In this document: piece by piece, positions 45,101 through 53,106 of the stretch
Position numbering within the stretch: the stretch's first letter is position 1
Layout: each line of letters opens with the position of its first letter
Assembly: GCA_905116865.2 (NCBI GenBank)
Contig: CAJHNH020000502.1
Span: 136,837 to 200,836, forward strand
Direction: 5' to 3'
Length of the DNA stretch: 64,000 nucleotides
DNA from: Candidula unifasciata
Lineage: Eukaryota > Mollusca > Gastropoda > Stylommatophora > Geomitridae
Translations under genes and position numbers: made by a program
The notes under the pieces: generated by a model
Told to the model about the DNA's origin: nothing
The model's input: the letters and a program-made list of their open reading frames with translations, nothing else
Databases searched by the model: none

Positions 45101-48100
45101 CAGACAGATGCAAAGGAAGAATCGGCCTATCACAACAAGTATTATATACACTAATAATGATATGCCAATGACATCAGACAAAGAGAAATGGAAAGCATTT
45201 TTGAAGAGATTTATAGCTCAAACTGATCATAATGATAGGGAGCTTGGAATTTCAGTTAGAGATAATCTGTCTAATATTATAAATAATAATTATTTTCAGG
45301 ATATTATTAGAGTAAAAAAAAAAAAAGTAAAGTTCCCTTTTCACGCCTTTCGGCGCATCGGGCATATGGGCAGAGCGTCCCATATTTTTACAGACCATCA
45401 GCACTCTGTGGGTAATGTGGTCAGCATTACGCTGGCTGTCTTTACTTTCCCAGGACAGCCCATCCTGGTACCCATTTTAGGCTGGGTCGACCTGCGACGT
45501 CCCCATACCACGACAAAAATCCGCGCAGCCAGCAGTGGGTTTCGATCGCGGTATGCTGGCTTACGAGTCGGACTAGCAATGCCTTAGCCACGGACGCCGC
45601 ATGATTAGAGTGGAGGATATAAAATGGTATTGCAAAAAGCAGAAGACACTGCGCTGGGGCCAGGCGGAGTCAGATATGCCCACAGGAAGACTTGAGGAAG
45701 AGTGAAGAAGACTTGAGGGAGATAGCTTTTTACTTCAACCAGAGCATCAGAACAGCTTCACTACCCCAGGACTGGGTATATAGCTACCTTATTCCATTTA
45801 TAAAACCAGGCAGAGACCATTCTAGACTCATGCTAGAGAAGATTATTACTGTTAAACTACAAATGTTTTTGGAAAGGGAACAACTCCTGTCAAAAGGTTT
45901 GCTAATCTACTGGCCACGAAAACATACTTGGTCAAATGCAGCTATTTTTGAGGGGTTCCAGAACATAGGAAACAGTTGTGACAGTACTTGATCTTGAGGA
46001 TGCATACGATAGAGTCAAAGATGATTTTATATCTGCACTTTTGGTGAAGGGGGTTTATCCCTGGCTTGTGAACTAAATAGCAACTGTCCTGCATTCGTGT
46101 ATGGTTGCTCTTAGCCTGGGTATATAAACCTCAGAACCGTGTAATATCACCCCAGGGTTCCACAATGTCACCAGTGCTCTTCAAAGTATATACAAGCAAG
46201 ATTGCGGAACTTGAAGTACTAGGTGTTAAACGGATATTAAGATTTGCCAATGATGCTCCTGTATATAGGCAAAAGGGAGCGGGGGTGATAGGCAACAGAT
46301 AGCCCAAGAGCTATAGGCAGCTGTAGACAAAGGGATTGATGGTGTGCAGAAAAGGGTGCTGTCATCATTTCAGAAAAAGCGCCTGTTGTGGTGTTCTTTA
46401 AAAAATAGAATTGTAAGAGCTAATGTTCTAAGCCTCACAGTTGATGACAATAATATCAACAGAAAAAGCAAACTGAGGTACCTGGGTATCATTTTCGATA
46501 GAGCGGAGCATCTGTGGGGTGACCCATTTGCTATGAAGCTGAAACTAGGATTACCAGATTCGATAGAAGCCTATCTTTCAGAAATCATGTAGAGGCAGTT
46601 GTGGTGAAATGCCAAAAAGGTCTCAATGCTTTCAAGATTATTGCAGCATTGGACATGGAACAAAGAATGCTGTTTACAATGTTCCAGCATGTGATCCTGT
46701 CTGATAGATTATTGACTTGGAATGCTTACCATATCAAAGAGTCAGCCGATGAAACTTGCATACAGAATGATACCATGCGGGTAATTCTGGAATGTACAAG
46801 AGATACCCCAGTAGTATGTATGAGATATTTACTAGTTGAAATGTTAGACCTAGATATCAGTGTGTATCATCGCTCAGAGATAGTTTGAATTTCGGAAATA
46901 GTTTGATTTAAGATAGCTGAAAGCGAACTTTTATCGTTGTTACCTGAAGTGACATGGTCACATGAAGTGAATGGTTTGTGTGAACACTGTGTTGACTGTT
47001 AATGTTTTGTTATCTGTGGAGCATGTTAGTTTTTGTGTTCAGGAAAATAAACAGATGTTCAGTGTGATTATCATTCTGTTTGTTTTGATTCAGAATAGTT
47101 AGTATGACTAGTTTTACTGCTACTGCTAATTAGACATCATATAGAACAGATCCTATCAAGGCTAGGGTAGTATAGATCTCAGTTCCCGCCTAACGGACTT
47201 TTCTCTTTCTTTTTTCTCGTTACTAAAACAGCTTGGTTGTGGGTTTTAGTTTTCACTCACCACGACAGTCTTTCTTGGAGCTCTTATTGGCTTTGAGTAG
47301 AGATAGGTTCAACGAGTAGATTTATCTTATCCTTTATATTGTCTCTCTCCTTCCTTGGCTAGCATCACCTTAGGCTTTGTTTCTAGTACATCAACAGTTC
47401 TGACCACTAAGGCGAAAGTGATCTCTCAGTTACTGCTATTAACTCTTGCCCCGGTGATCAAACCAACCGCTGCTGCTTAGAAAATTGTTTCATACACAGT
47501 TTTGGCATTCTCAGTCCTGGAGGGATCTATATTCAACACAGTTTTGTTTAATTTTATTGATTTAGGTATTTTCTTAATCTTTTTTTTATATTTCTTCCCT
47601 TTTATTTTTTTAATTTGCCTTTTTATGTATTTCATTTTATAATATAGCCTTTCATATTCATTTTTTTCTGTTATTATGTATATCTTACCTTCTTGATGAA
47701 GTTGATTTTTTTGAAGCTCTGTTGTCTTGTCTGTTGCGTTTTCCAATCAAAGTTTGTGTTATATTTAGTACTTCATTTGACAAAGACTTTAGTAGAATTG
47801 TTTGAGTCTTTTCCCTTCCCTCTGTTGAGCTTTCTGGTCACATTCTGCTATATTAAGAATTTCTGTTCGTTATTATTCATTCTGTTTTTTTTAACTTATC
47901 TTCTAGGTTTAGTTATCTCCTAAAGTAGGAACAAAAACTAACTCTTTCAAAAGTTGCCATGTATTTTAAATTGTTTTAAGATTGTGTCGTTTTAAAAATG
48001 TTAGAAATGATTTCAAGTCTTATCTTAGTAATGAACTTGCTTATCATAATTGTCGGTATCAGTTTATTATAATTTTTTTTTTAAATAGCTAAAAAGGTTA

Positions 48101-50036
48101 AAGGTGATGACAAGAGGCTCGCTTTTACATCTCTGGATTTTATCCCATATATCTCTTTCTTTCTCCATAGATCATCTTGCTTAGATCATCACACAAAGTA
48201 CAACTAGTGATGATCATCATGGGTCTCCATTTGGTGGAATAATTACTTCATTCCGTTTATTGTATCTGCATTTATTTTCAGCTGAGCATTTCTTTGTCCA
48301 TATATCGTGGAATCGACACAGCAGTTGAAGGAGGAAAGTATTTGATGTTGGGCATAAGTCTCGCTGGTTTTGTTGCAGTGCAAATACTAATGGTATTTAT
48401 ATTTTGACCTTTCAGCCCATTAAAGTCTGTTAAGAGTATACAACGTACTATTACATGTATTTTTGATTTGACTTGTATTAGTAGCAATCTGAAAAAGGAA
48501 CCTGCCATCCTACCATTTTCATGCATTTCTTCAACAATAGATAAACACACATGCAAGCCATGTTCCAATGTACTGCAACATATCGAAGACATCATTGAAC
48601 TAATTTAGTAGGATAGAGGATTGTTTGGTGCAGATACATTGCTGATGAAAGAAAACATGATTGACCTAACTTTGTTAAAAGCCTTAAGACAAGTAAAATC
48701 ACATAAAAGAAGAGCTGCTACGAGATTCGCCTCACCAACAGCGCCACAACAGTCTTAAGCCATCAAACCTATGCTTTTGACTTTTCGGCACTCACACCAT
48801 AAAGCAAGAAGTGCATCACCATTGATGAGAGTTGATTCAACCCTCATTTACAATGATGACAACAGTGATGTAAAAACTGCTTATTCCTACATTACAATGC
48901 ACCACATTTTGGTTAAGAATTTTTGAAAGTAAGGTGCGTCCAGTTTGTTTTAAAAAGTAGCTTATTTGATGTGTCAAAACATCCTAGTAGGTTTGAAAAA
49001 TTGGTTTAAAAAACATCAAAGATGTTTTGAAAATCTTCGACTTTGCTTTTAAAAACTTGCAGTTTAAAGTGACAAATTAAATGCAAGCGCGTTTGATGGC
49101 TTAAATGACCTGAGCACTAACGTGTCAGGCTGAAAAGTTAAAATGCAGTAACCCAGAGGATTCACAGCCAACTGGCAAACATCAGATGAGTGGACCCAGA
49201 GGATTCACAGCCAACTGGCAAACATCAGATGAGTGGACCCAGAGGATTCACAGCCAACTGGCAAATATCAGATGAGTGGACCCAGAGGATTCACAGCCAA
49301 CTGACAAACATCAGATGAGTGGACCCAGAGGATTCACAGCCAACTGGCAAACATCAGATGAGTGGACCCAGAGGATTCACAGCCAACTGGCAAACATCAG
49401 ATGAGTGGACCCAGAGGATTCACAGCCAACTGGCAAATATCAGATGAGTGGACCCAGAGGATTCACAGCCAACTGACAAACATCAGATGAGTGGACCCAG
49501 AGGATTCACAGCCAACTGGCAAACATCAGATGAGTGGACCCAGAGGATTCACAGCCAACTGGCAAACATCAGATGAGTGGACCCAGAGGATTCACAGCCA
49601 ACTGGCAAACATCAGATGAGTGGCAAAGTGGTCAAGCTGTTTGCCTTGCTGTGTGAAGGTCATGGGCTCATTTCACGGATGTGCCCTTCAGTTTGTGATT
49701 GCAATTTTCACGGATATTCTGGGGATCATCGCCGGAGCTACGGAGTTCATGCTTTGCGGAGAGAGACTGAGGCGTGTGGGATAAAACCAGTTGTAATAAA
49801 TTCGATGCTCTTCCACTTGAAACTGATTTAATTTATTGTAGAAATATTTTTCTTCCAAGGAAAACGTTATTTATCAGTTTCGAAACTAATTGACCGTTCA
49901 CTTGTCAAAAATTCATTTTCAGATCAACTTTACAAGACGAGGAGATCTTCCAAGAGGCAAGACCTGGTTTTTGTATTTTGTTGGCGTGTGTGTCATTTTA
50001 GAGGCTATATTTGTTGATGTACTTCTTTTTCAATAA
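29989..50036 (+). CDS. TMEM243-like membrane protein, four exons (join 29989..30111, 36386..36433, 48282..48392, 49923..50036)
   Basis: Joining the four exons gives 131 codons and a stop without any frame break. All three introns are phase 0 with GT..AG ends. The start is the first ATG after an in-frame stop and has A at -3 and G at +4. Residues 1-41 are a polar, Ser/Pro-rich cytoplasmic-type tail (MADDKTSLLSGSRPSPPAPP). Membrane segments are at about 43-62, 76-94 and 110-130. A short basic loop carries TRRGDLPRGK (98-107). Human TMEM243 (118 residues), as I remember it, has three membrane segments, the same spacing (about 60 residues from the first helix to the loop) and RQGDL at the same place. 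The molecular function of the family is not established. The exons are tiny and the introns TE-filled, yet every border is clean, which argues for a live gene. Confidence 0.75.
30395..31560 (-). mobile_element. LINE (RTE-like), copy 3, in intron 1
   Basis: Right to left: YFAELLNCETPPNNYPQEE (31,300), YVITRLK, ATGADGIAAELLKEGGHALY (31,165), YELIKLVWKMERLPHEWKVS, LIPIFKKGDKCKCENYRGI, YKILSAVLLN. The 3' end (30,395-30,780) again carries the TTGAGGTTTATTGCTGCAGA wording. It represents RT N-terminus plus 3' end with the middle (palm) lost around 30,780-30,880. Antisense to the host gene. Confidence 0.85.
31625..31745 (+). mobile_element. SINE 3' half fragment
   Basis: GCTGTCCTGGGAAAGTGAGG, GGCCAGCATGATGTTGACCA and CATCACCCAACAAGTG match the minus strand of the SINE at 45,314-45,603 (CTGTCCTGGGAAAGTAAAGA, GCGTAATGCTGACCACATTA). 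The remaining 31,746-32,400 shows a poly-C tract at 31,944 and no gene. Confidence 0.6.
32420..32815 (+). mobile_element. RTE-type LINE 3' end, in intron 1
   Basis: SVLLYGAETWRTAKAN (32,430), then with frame changes INWCLRRTKRIK, KGRPQKTLKRARQLKRWGEL and REFVEGLCLI. This is the terminal part of RTE elements (YGAETW .. GRP .. W..L..GLC). No RT core remains. Confidence 0.75.
32940..33350 (-). mobile_element. LINE 3' fragment, same family as 27,917-28,874
   Basis: Minus strand AMKIRCLRRSTGVTRKDQI, ESIPDYIQ, then (broken) the KW..HLERM and GRP..RWKDNIRET region; the 3' UTR at the left (AGAACCTTTTCTCC) matches AGAACCTTATATCTCC of the sister copy. Confidence 0.75.
33540..33705 (-). mobile_element. 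LINE C-terminal scrap
   Basis: KKKIEASELKCYRKILRVPW followed by a broken KNLTVKSILSQ-like region. The wording parallels FELKCYRRILRISWTKKRR in the LINE at 39,640-41,840. Confidence 0.65.
33706..35480. other. Intron 1, no recognisable gene
   Basis: GTGAGTTTGTTG..TATGGTTG and GTGAGTTTGTTGCTAGTTTGGC (34,018 and 34,785) are two copies of a short repeat. An 86-codon minus open frame at 34,916-35,176 has no domain I know. Confidence 0.4.
35480..35960. repeat. Dispersed LTR-like repeat, copy 1
   Basis: TATAAAAAGATGACGC at 35,566, CAGTGTGTATCATAGCTCAG at 35,789, GTTAATGTTTTGTTATTTGT at 35,850 and AAAATAAACAGCTGTT at 35,901 match 46,857-47,110 in the same order and orientation (CAGTGTGTATCATCGCTCAG, GTTAATGTTTTGTTATCTGT, AAAATAAACAGATGTT). 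A TATA-like box followed by AATAAA suggests an LTR. Confidence 0.55.
36386..36433 (+). CDS. TMEM243-like gene, coding exon 2
   Basis: 48 nt, residues 42-57 (RLIQVLFVALVVVMVL), most of the first membrane helix. Acceptor TTTGTTTCAG, donor GTGAGT. Confidence 0.75.
36600..36800 (-). mobile_element. LINE RNase H downstream fragment, in intron 2
   Basis: CTCTTCAGGCCATGATAATC, CTACTGATTCTGCTGCTTGTTC and CATAGCCTGGAGAAAAGGTCC match 56,815-56,965 and, more loosely, 51,965-52,140. The same LINE family contributes three fragments to this window. Confidence 0.7.
36930..38610 (+). mobile_element. RLE-type LINE (R2/NeSL-like) C-terminal half, in intron 2
   Basis: Starts in the post-RT region (SRGYIYDSKLSDKEKVRRIH; KFKVWFIQFMLILKLLWPLL; MYEIGMTAVETMERK; EEFKVSKVRL). 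After a frameshift near 37,495: GLGHGKVSWWSKAAAEERSD. At 37,795-37,848 is a zinc knuckle CPMCRAKQTLEHVLSAC (CX2CX7HX4C). After another shift comes WRHNKVLKELPDIV, then the restriction-like endonuclease core: DWLLPVDLPGFERYPESI, a damaged PD motif (stop-PN), and ELTMPYESRMDENHLYKLEK with K..KY at 38,170-38,250. CCHC then RLE is the hallmark of early-branching LINEs (R2, R4, NeSL). RT core absent; frameshifts and stops make it dead. A 3' UTR probably extends to 38,610. Confidence 0.85.
38745..39180 (-). mobile_element. LINE endonuclease (EEP/APE) fragment, in intron 2
   Basis: Minus strand: KLAKWNVRTLAKLGKTEQFI at the N-terminus, YTIYYSGSDKHKGGILFDKE, ADVGYWSISDRVIMVKFKGK, then TSVISEEEIEKLYEDLDLAI. 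This is the apurinic-type endonuclease start of CFD2-like RTE LINEs. Only the first third of the domain remains. It may be the 5' part of the family represented by the three RTE-like 3' copies. Confidence 0.8.
39640..41840 (+). mobile_element. LINE, endonuclease end through RT, frameshifted, in intron 2
   Basis: IANTLFKQHPRRLCTWTSPD and RNQIDYILIQQKWRTCITS (39,810-39,930), then DCDTDHKLFVAEFKIKLKK in another frame (endonuclease final DH). RT: NYGTIALISHASKI near 40,580, SRFQKGRGTRDHIF near 40,680, NLYHEQQAAIRAAGE, VQKGVRQGCILSPYLFNIYT (40,935), ILELRYADDTVLLSN (41,070; catalytic DD). Then a 202-codon open frame: NFEYLGSVINSSED, YGCESWTMSQFLRKR, KCYRRILRISWTKKRR, KLKYFGHIKRH. Tail includes GATGATGATGG. 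At least five frame breaks. Confidence 0.88.
41850..43385. other. Intron 2, no recognisable gene
   Basis: Poly-C tract at 42,114-42,136. CGACCGTTGTGCGTGACCGA near 41,980 resembles the minus strand near 33,835, suggesting another dispersed repeat. No domains seen. Confidence 0.45.
43901..44645 (+). mobile_element. L2-like LINE 3' fragment nested in the Jockey-like LINE
   Basis: Flanked by AGGCCAACTAG (43,890-43,900) and AGGCCAGCTAG (44,646-44,656), an 11-bp duplication with one change. Contains KYGMELNAEETKVL, HFKYLGSILSDLG, YGCETWTLTSELERK, MQCFRKILGISYRD, QWYGQVIRSNGLSKT and stop, with a TGA-rich tail. The interrupted endonuclease frame (DVRPT..RMAVRLG) joins when it is removed. Confidence 0.88.
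45314..45603 (-). mobile_element. tRNA-derived SINE, nested in the Jockey-like LINE
   Basis: Flanked by perfect 8-bp repeats ATTAGAGT (45,306-45,313 and 45,604-45,611). On the minus strand the head has A-box-like GTGGCTAAGGCATTGC and B-box-like GCGATCGAAACCC, a core ACCCAGCCTAAAATGGGTACC and 3' tail CTTTACTTTT. Removing it restores the LINE reading (FQDIIR + VEDIKWY). Confidence 0.92.
46850..47110. repeat. Dispersed LTR-like repeat, copy 2
   Basis: Partner of 35,480-35,960, lacking its TATA-containing first part. The copy begins where the LINE reading frame ends. Confidence 0.55.
47111..48281. other. Intron 2, no recognisable gene
   Basis: T-rich; a Lys-rich 89-codon minus open frame (47,477-47,746) is low-complexity and unlikely to be real. 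Ends in the exon 3 acceptor ATTTATTTTCAG. Confidence 0.5.
48282..48392 (+). CDS. TMEM243-like gene, coding exon 3
   Basis: 111 nt, residues 58-94: end of helix 1 (LSISLSIY), a short loop (RGIDTAVEGGK) and helix 2 (YLMLGISLAGFVAVQILM). Acceptor TTATTTTCAG, donor GTATTT (weaker than the other two). Confidence 0.75.
49152..49623 (+). repeat. 43-bp minisatellite, 11 units, in intron 3
   Basis: Unit begins CCCAGAGGATTCACAGCC and ends CATCAGATGAGTGGA, exactly 43 bp each, starting at 49,152 and every 43 bases to 49,582. Only two variants occur: units 3 and 7 have CAAATATC, and units 4 and 8 have CTGACAAAC. The order N N T A N N T A N N N shows a 172-bp higher-order period. Confidence 0.97.
49923..50036 (+). 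CDS. TMEM243-like gene, coding exon 4
   Basis: Residues 95-131 plus TAA: basic loop INFTRRGDLPRGK, then helix 3 WFLYFVGVCVILEAIFVDVL and terminal LFQ. Acceptor TTCATTTTCAG. Confidence 0.75.
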   Translation: MNFTRRGDLPRGKTWFLYFVGVCVILEAIFVDVLLFQ

Positions 50037-50087
50037 TTTAGCAGATAAAAGTTTATACCCTAAAAATCATCTCCAAAGATGTAGAAA

Positions 50088-50093
50088 AATAAA
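50088..50093 (+). terminator. Candidate polyadenylation signal of the TMEM243-like gene
   Basis: AATAAA 52 bases after the stop codon, followed 15 bases later by GTGTGCTC; the first such hexamer downstream. Confidence 0.6.
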
Positions 50094-50174
50094 CTTGTGT
50101 GCTCAGAAATGTCACATTTATGGAACGTTTTTATAGCTTTCATGGGTACTATTTTAATATTCAGTGACCTTTAA

Positions 50175-50408
50175 CCTGAAACGTTGCAGACACCTTGGTT
50201 TGGGCATGTGGTGAGACATGGTTCGATGGCAAAGACTGCTGCAAAGAACATTAATCGAAGAAGAGGAGGGCCAGAAAAAATCTGGAATGACAACATCAAG
50301 AAAGGGACAGGACTGAGTTATCATGTACTTGTTCATCAAGCGGAAGACAGAGAAAGATGGTGGGCTTTATGTGCTTGTGCTTCCATCAATACACCTCCAG
50401 GACCCTAA
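50175..50408 (+). mobile_element. L2-like LINE 3' end fragment
   Basis: TPWFGHVVRHGSMAKTAAKN, RRRGGPEKIWNDNIKKGTGL, AEDRERWWALCACASINTPP and stop: the conserved terminus of L2/CR1-like LINE ORF2, same type as 43,901-44,645. Open throughout but only 74 codons long. Confidence 0.85.
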
Positions 50409-50824
50409 AGGGTCAAGGGTTATGTTATTATCATAATATGTTGTTTTTTTTTTTTGACTTCAGTTTATACAATACATTGTTTTAACTTGTAAGATTTGGT
50501 CATTATAAATTTATCATATAGGTCATGTGTGTTGTCCGTCCACTTGATATGTGCTGCTGAGTGGTACCAGAAACATGTTCCTTCCTAATTATCTATATTT
50601 GTGTTTTGATAACTTTTAATTATCTCATGTTCAGTTGTGCTCACCCATGAAATATTCTTTTTCCTCTCACCTTTCTCTGATACCAACAAGCATCCTAGTT
50701 ATCAGTGTTATATTGTTTTGGCAATGCCAAGGGTGTCATATTAAAAGAGTACCTGCCTTATGGTAACACTTCACAGATCTTTTAAAACTGAAAACAAAAG
50801 TATTGATCAGAAAATGAGGCATAT

Positions 50825-51280
50825 CATCAAGTGCCTTGCCAGCTAGCGAAGGCATCTCCACAGATCTTGGTCTTTGGTGCTGTGGATAACTGATATTCCT
50901 CCATGCCACTGTCTTAAGCCATCCATCATAATTTCTCTTGGTCTGCTTTACCTCTTCTACCAGTGATCTTTCCAGACATCACAGTATATTCCAATGCTCC
51001 TTTTCTTATCACATGACCAAAGTATTTTGTTGATCTCCTTCTCATTGTTGTATATAATGTTCTACTTTTTTCAGGCAATCATTGTTAGTTATTCTTGCTG
51101 TCCAAGGTATTCTCAACAATCTTTTCAAGAACTACATCTCAGTTGCATCTAAACTCTCCTTAATTTGTTTGCTCACATTCCAAGATTCACTGCCATACAA
51201 CAGAAGAGGCTCGATATAATATTTCAGAACTCGTTTTCTGATGTTGAATGAGAGTGACTTATTACATAAGATACTTTTCA
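50825..51280 (-). mobile_element. LINE C-terminal fragment
   Basis: Minus strand EPLLLYGSESWNVSKQIKES, LKRLLRIPWTARITNND, then broken sequence corresponding to HVIRKGALEY and GRRGKADQEKL. Related to the families at 2,255 and 53,107 (SESW .. RIPWTA). Decayed. Confidence 0.75.
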
Positions 51281-51464
51281 TCTTCTGAATCGCTATATTT
51301 GAGCCCTATCGGGCACCACAAATTTTTATTTAAAAGCAGTTTGTAGAAAGCATGGTTCGTGTAGCTAACAGCCAAGAATTTTAATCTTGTGATTCTTCCA
51401 CATTCACCCTCTTCTCCAGATCTGGTTCCATCAGAATACTTTTTCCTTTTTTCCCTCCCTCTCA

Positions 51465-51795
51465 GCAGGCTGAGTGATCTCGAGGCATGGTGTCCGCCTT
51501 GAGTGCTGGATGACCGGGTACAGGCCCATGGTGTTGTTGGGATTTTGTCACGGGGATTTCTAGTAATTTTCCTTGGTGTCTGGGTAGTAAGATCGAACAC
51601 CCATGTGCACACGTAAAGAGTAGCTTAACGGCGCTGCCCAGGCAAAATTTTGAGTTAAAAATCTATCAAAAGTGTTTCAAGATCTTCACCAGTGCTTCGG
51701 AGTTCGTGCACTGTGCTGAGATTCAGGCTTGGGTTAGAAGTAGAGCCGTGCACTTTTGGTGGGTTACTACTTTTGTGCTTTGATGTTGAATTAAG
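51465..51795 (+). mobile_element. tRNA-derived SINE, second family, copy 1
   Basis: GGGATTTCTAGTAATTTTCC, GTCTGGGTAGTAAGATCG, CCCATGTGCACACG, TTAACGGC and TTCACCAGTGCTTCGG match 60,670-60,965 in order. The head CTGAGTGATCTCGAGGCATGG and ACCGGGTACAGGCCC look like degenerate A and B boxes. 51,281-51,464 shows nothing else. Confidence 0.7.
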
Positions 51796-52340
51796 AATTG
51801 ACATCACAGCACTCGGAACACCTCCATAAGTGCTCCGTCCCCATCTTCAGCTACAAGCGAAAAGTTCCAATTCTGATGGCATTGGTAACTGTCTGATTGT
51901 ATGTCCGTCTCGCCTTTCCCCTGAGTGTTGAGTGCCGGCCAGATTCCCTTGTAACTCCTCCCAGGGCCATTCTCCCCAGACCGTAATGATCTGTCTGTGC
52001 CTCTGTACTGTTCAATCGCTCCCAAAGAGCCCTCACAATATTCAGCTTGTCATATATCATCTCACCACCAAGCGGTGCAGAACCGGCTAGTCTATCTGCC
52101 TGCTCATTTGCCAACATACTGGCATGACCTAGAGAAAATATCTAAATGATGCTAACTACTGGGGCATCTGTGAAGTGTTGCTTGCCACTCTGCACGGAGC
52201 ATGCCTGTCTCCACCTTTCTCAACATGCTCTGCGAGTCAGTTACAATCAAGGTATGTGTGTACAGCTGATTCTCAAGCTAGTGGAAGGCAGCAGTGACTG
52301 TCTCCACCTCCATTCTCAAACTAGATTGTGATATATGCCA
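51795..52340 (-). mobile_element. LINE RNase H region and 3' end, copy 1
   Basis: Minus strand MEVETVTAAFHWLENQLYTH (Glu), TLIVTDSQSMLRKVETG (Asp), NEQADRLAGSAPLGGE (last Asp), YDKLNIVRALWERLNS. 3' end TCAATTCTTAATTCAACATC matches the second copy at 56,640. The first RNase H motif is lost at 52,340, where a plus-strand LINE begins. Confidence 0.8.
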
Positions 52341-52354
52341 GGCTTTGCTGAACC

Positions 52355-53106
52355 AGGCGATATGGAATGTACGAACCCTTTATAGAGCTGGAGCAGCTGA
52401 AGAACTGACCCGTGAGTTATCAAAATAGAGAATGGATATAACAGCAATTCAAGATATGAAGGCCAGGACAGGGTACCATAGAGGAAAAAAGAATGATCAT
52501 ATTCTATGGAGGAAACACTCAAAACAAACATGAACTTGGGCAGGATTTGTTATCAAGAAAAAGTTGTGGGAAAGTATTATAAATTTTGAAACTGTAAGTG
52601 ATAGGATCAGTAAGTTACGAATAAAAGGAAAATTGAAAAATATCACGATGATTGAAGCGCATGCACCCACTCAGGATAAAGAAGATGATATTAAAATGAA
52701 TTATATTATCCCCTTGAGAATATCAGAGATATAGCTAAAAAATGAGACATATCGATTGTCTTAGGAGATTTCAGTGCAAAAATAGGAAGAGAAAACACCT
52801 ATAAAAATGTTGCAGGCATGGAAAGCCTACATACTAATTCAAACGATAATGGATGGAGAATAATCAACCTCGCGGTAACGAAAAGACTACAGATAAGCAC
52901 ACAAAGAAAAAATATACTTAAACACTCATCATAATCATGTGACAATATAACTTATAATCAAACAGATCACATTTTAATAAATGATAGAAATGCATCTAAC
53001 ATACAACAAGTTAGAAGTCACAGAGGAGCCGAGACCACTACCTGGTTGGTGCAAAATTAAAAATATCATTCTACACCAAGTACAAATATCACATCCAGAG
53101 GACAAT
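52355..53106 (+). mobile_element. LINE endonuclease, first part of a split element
   Basis: AIWNVRTLYRAGAAEELTRE (52,358), FVIKKKLWESIINFE, VSDRISKLRIKGKLKNITMI, EAHAPTQDKEDD, then SIVLGDFSAKIGRENT and ..NDNGWRIINLAVTKRLQIS in shifted frames, QTDHILINDRNASNIQ and VRSHRGA. It is the CFD2-like EEP endonuclease from its start to near its end. The element continues at 56,148 (next part of split element), separated by another LINE with a 13-bp duplication. Confidence 0.88.

Larger units (their letters stand above)
43390..46890 (+). mobile_element. I/Jockey-like LINE with two nested insertions, in intron 2
   Basis: Endonuclease: ILQW..NCQAKRTCTGETDL start near 43,400, CRDFNAQNRAWDSSGRGRG at 43,765, ADIICINDVRPT at 43,870, resuming after an insertion with RMAVRLGDAGTAVDLAFV and SDHLPLAV (44,650-44,760). 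Linker: PPWWTQEVEKALTAK. Then RT: AFYFNQSIRTASLPQDW, YSYLIPFIKPGRDHSR, VTVLDLEDAYDRVKDDF (Asp), ISPQGSTMSPVLFKVYTS, LRFANDAPVY (46,240; FAND in place of F/YADD), KLRYLGIIFDRAEHLWGDP, ECTRDTP. It breaks near 46,850, where the 12,661 copy begins. Stops and shifts throughout. Confidence 0.85.

Noticed and set aside
47477..47746. 89-codon Lys-rich minus open frame
   Set aside because: Low complexity from AT-rich sequence; no domain.
49152..49623. CRISPR-like regularly spaced repeat
   Set aside because: Whole 43-bp units repeat head to tail with no variable spacers, and the context is a eukaryotic intron. It is a minisatellite.
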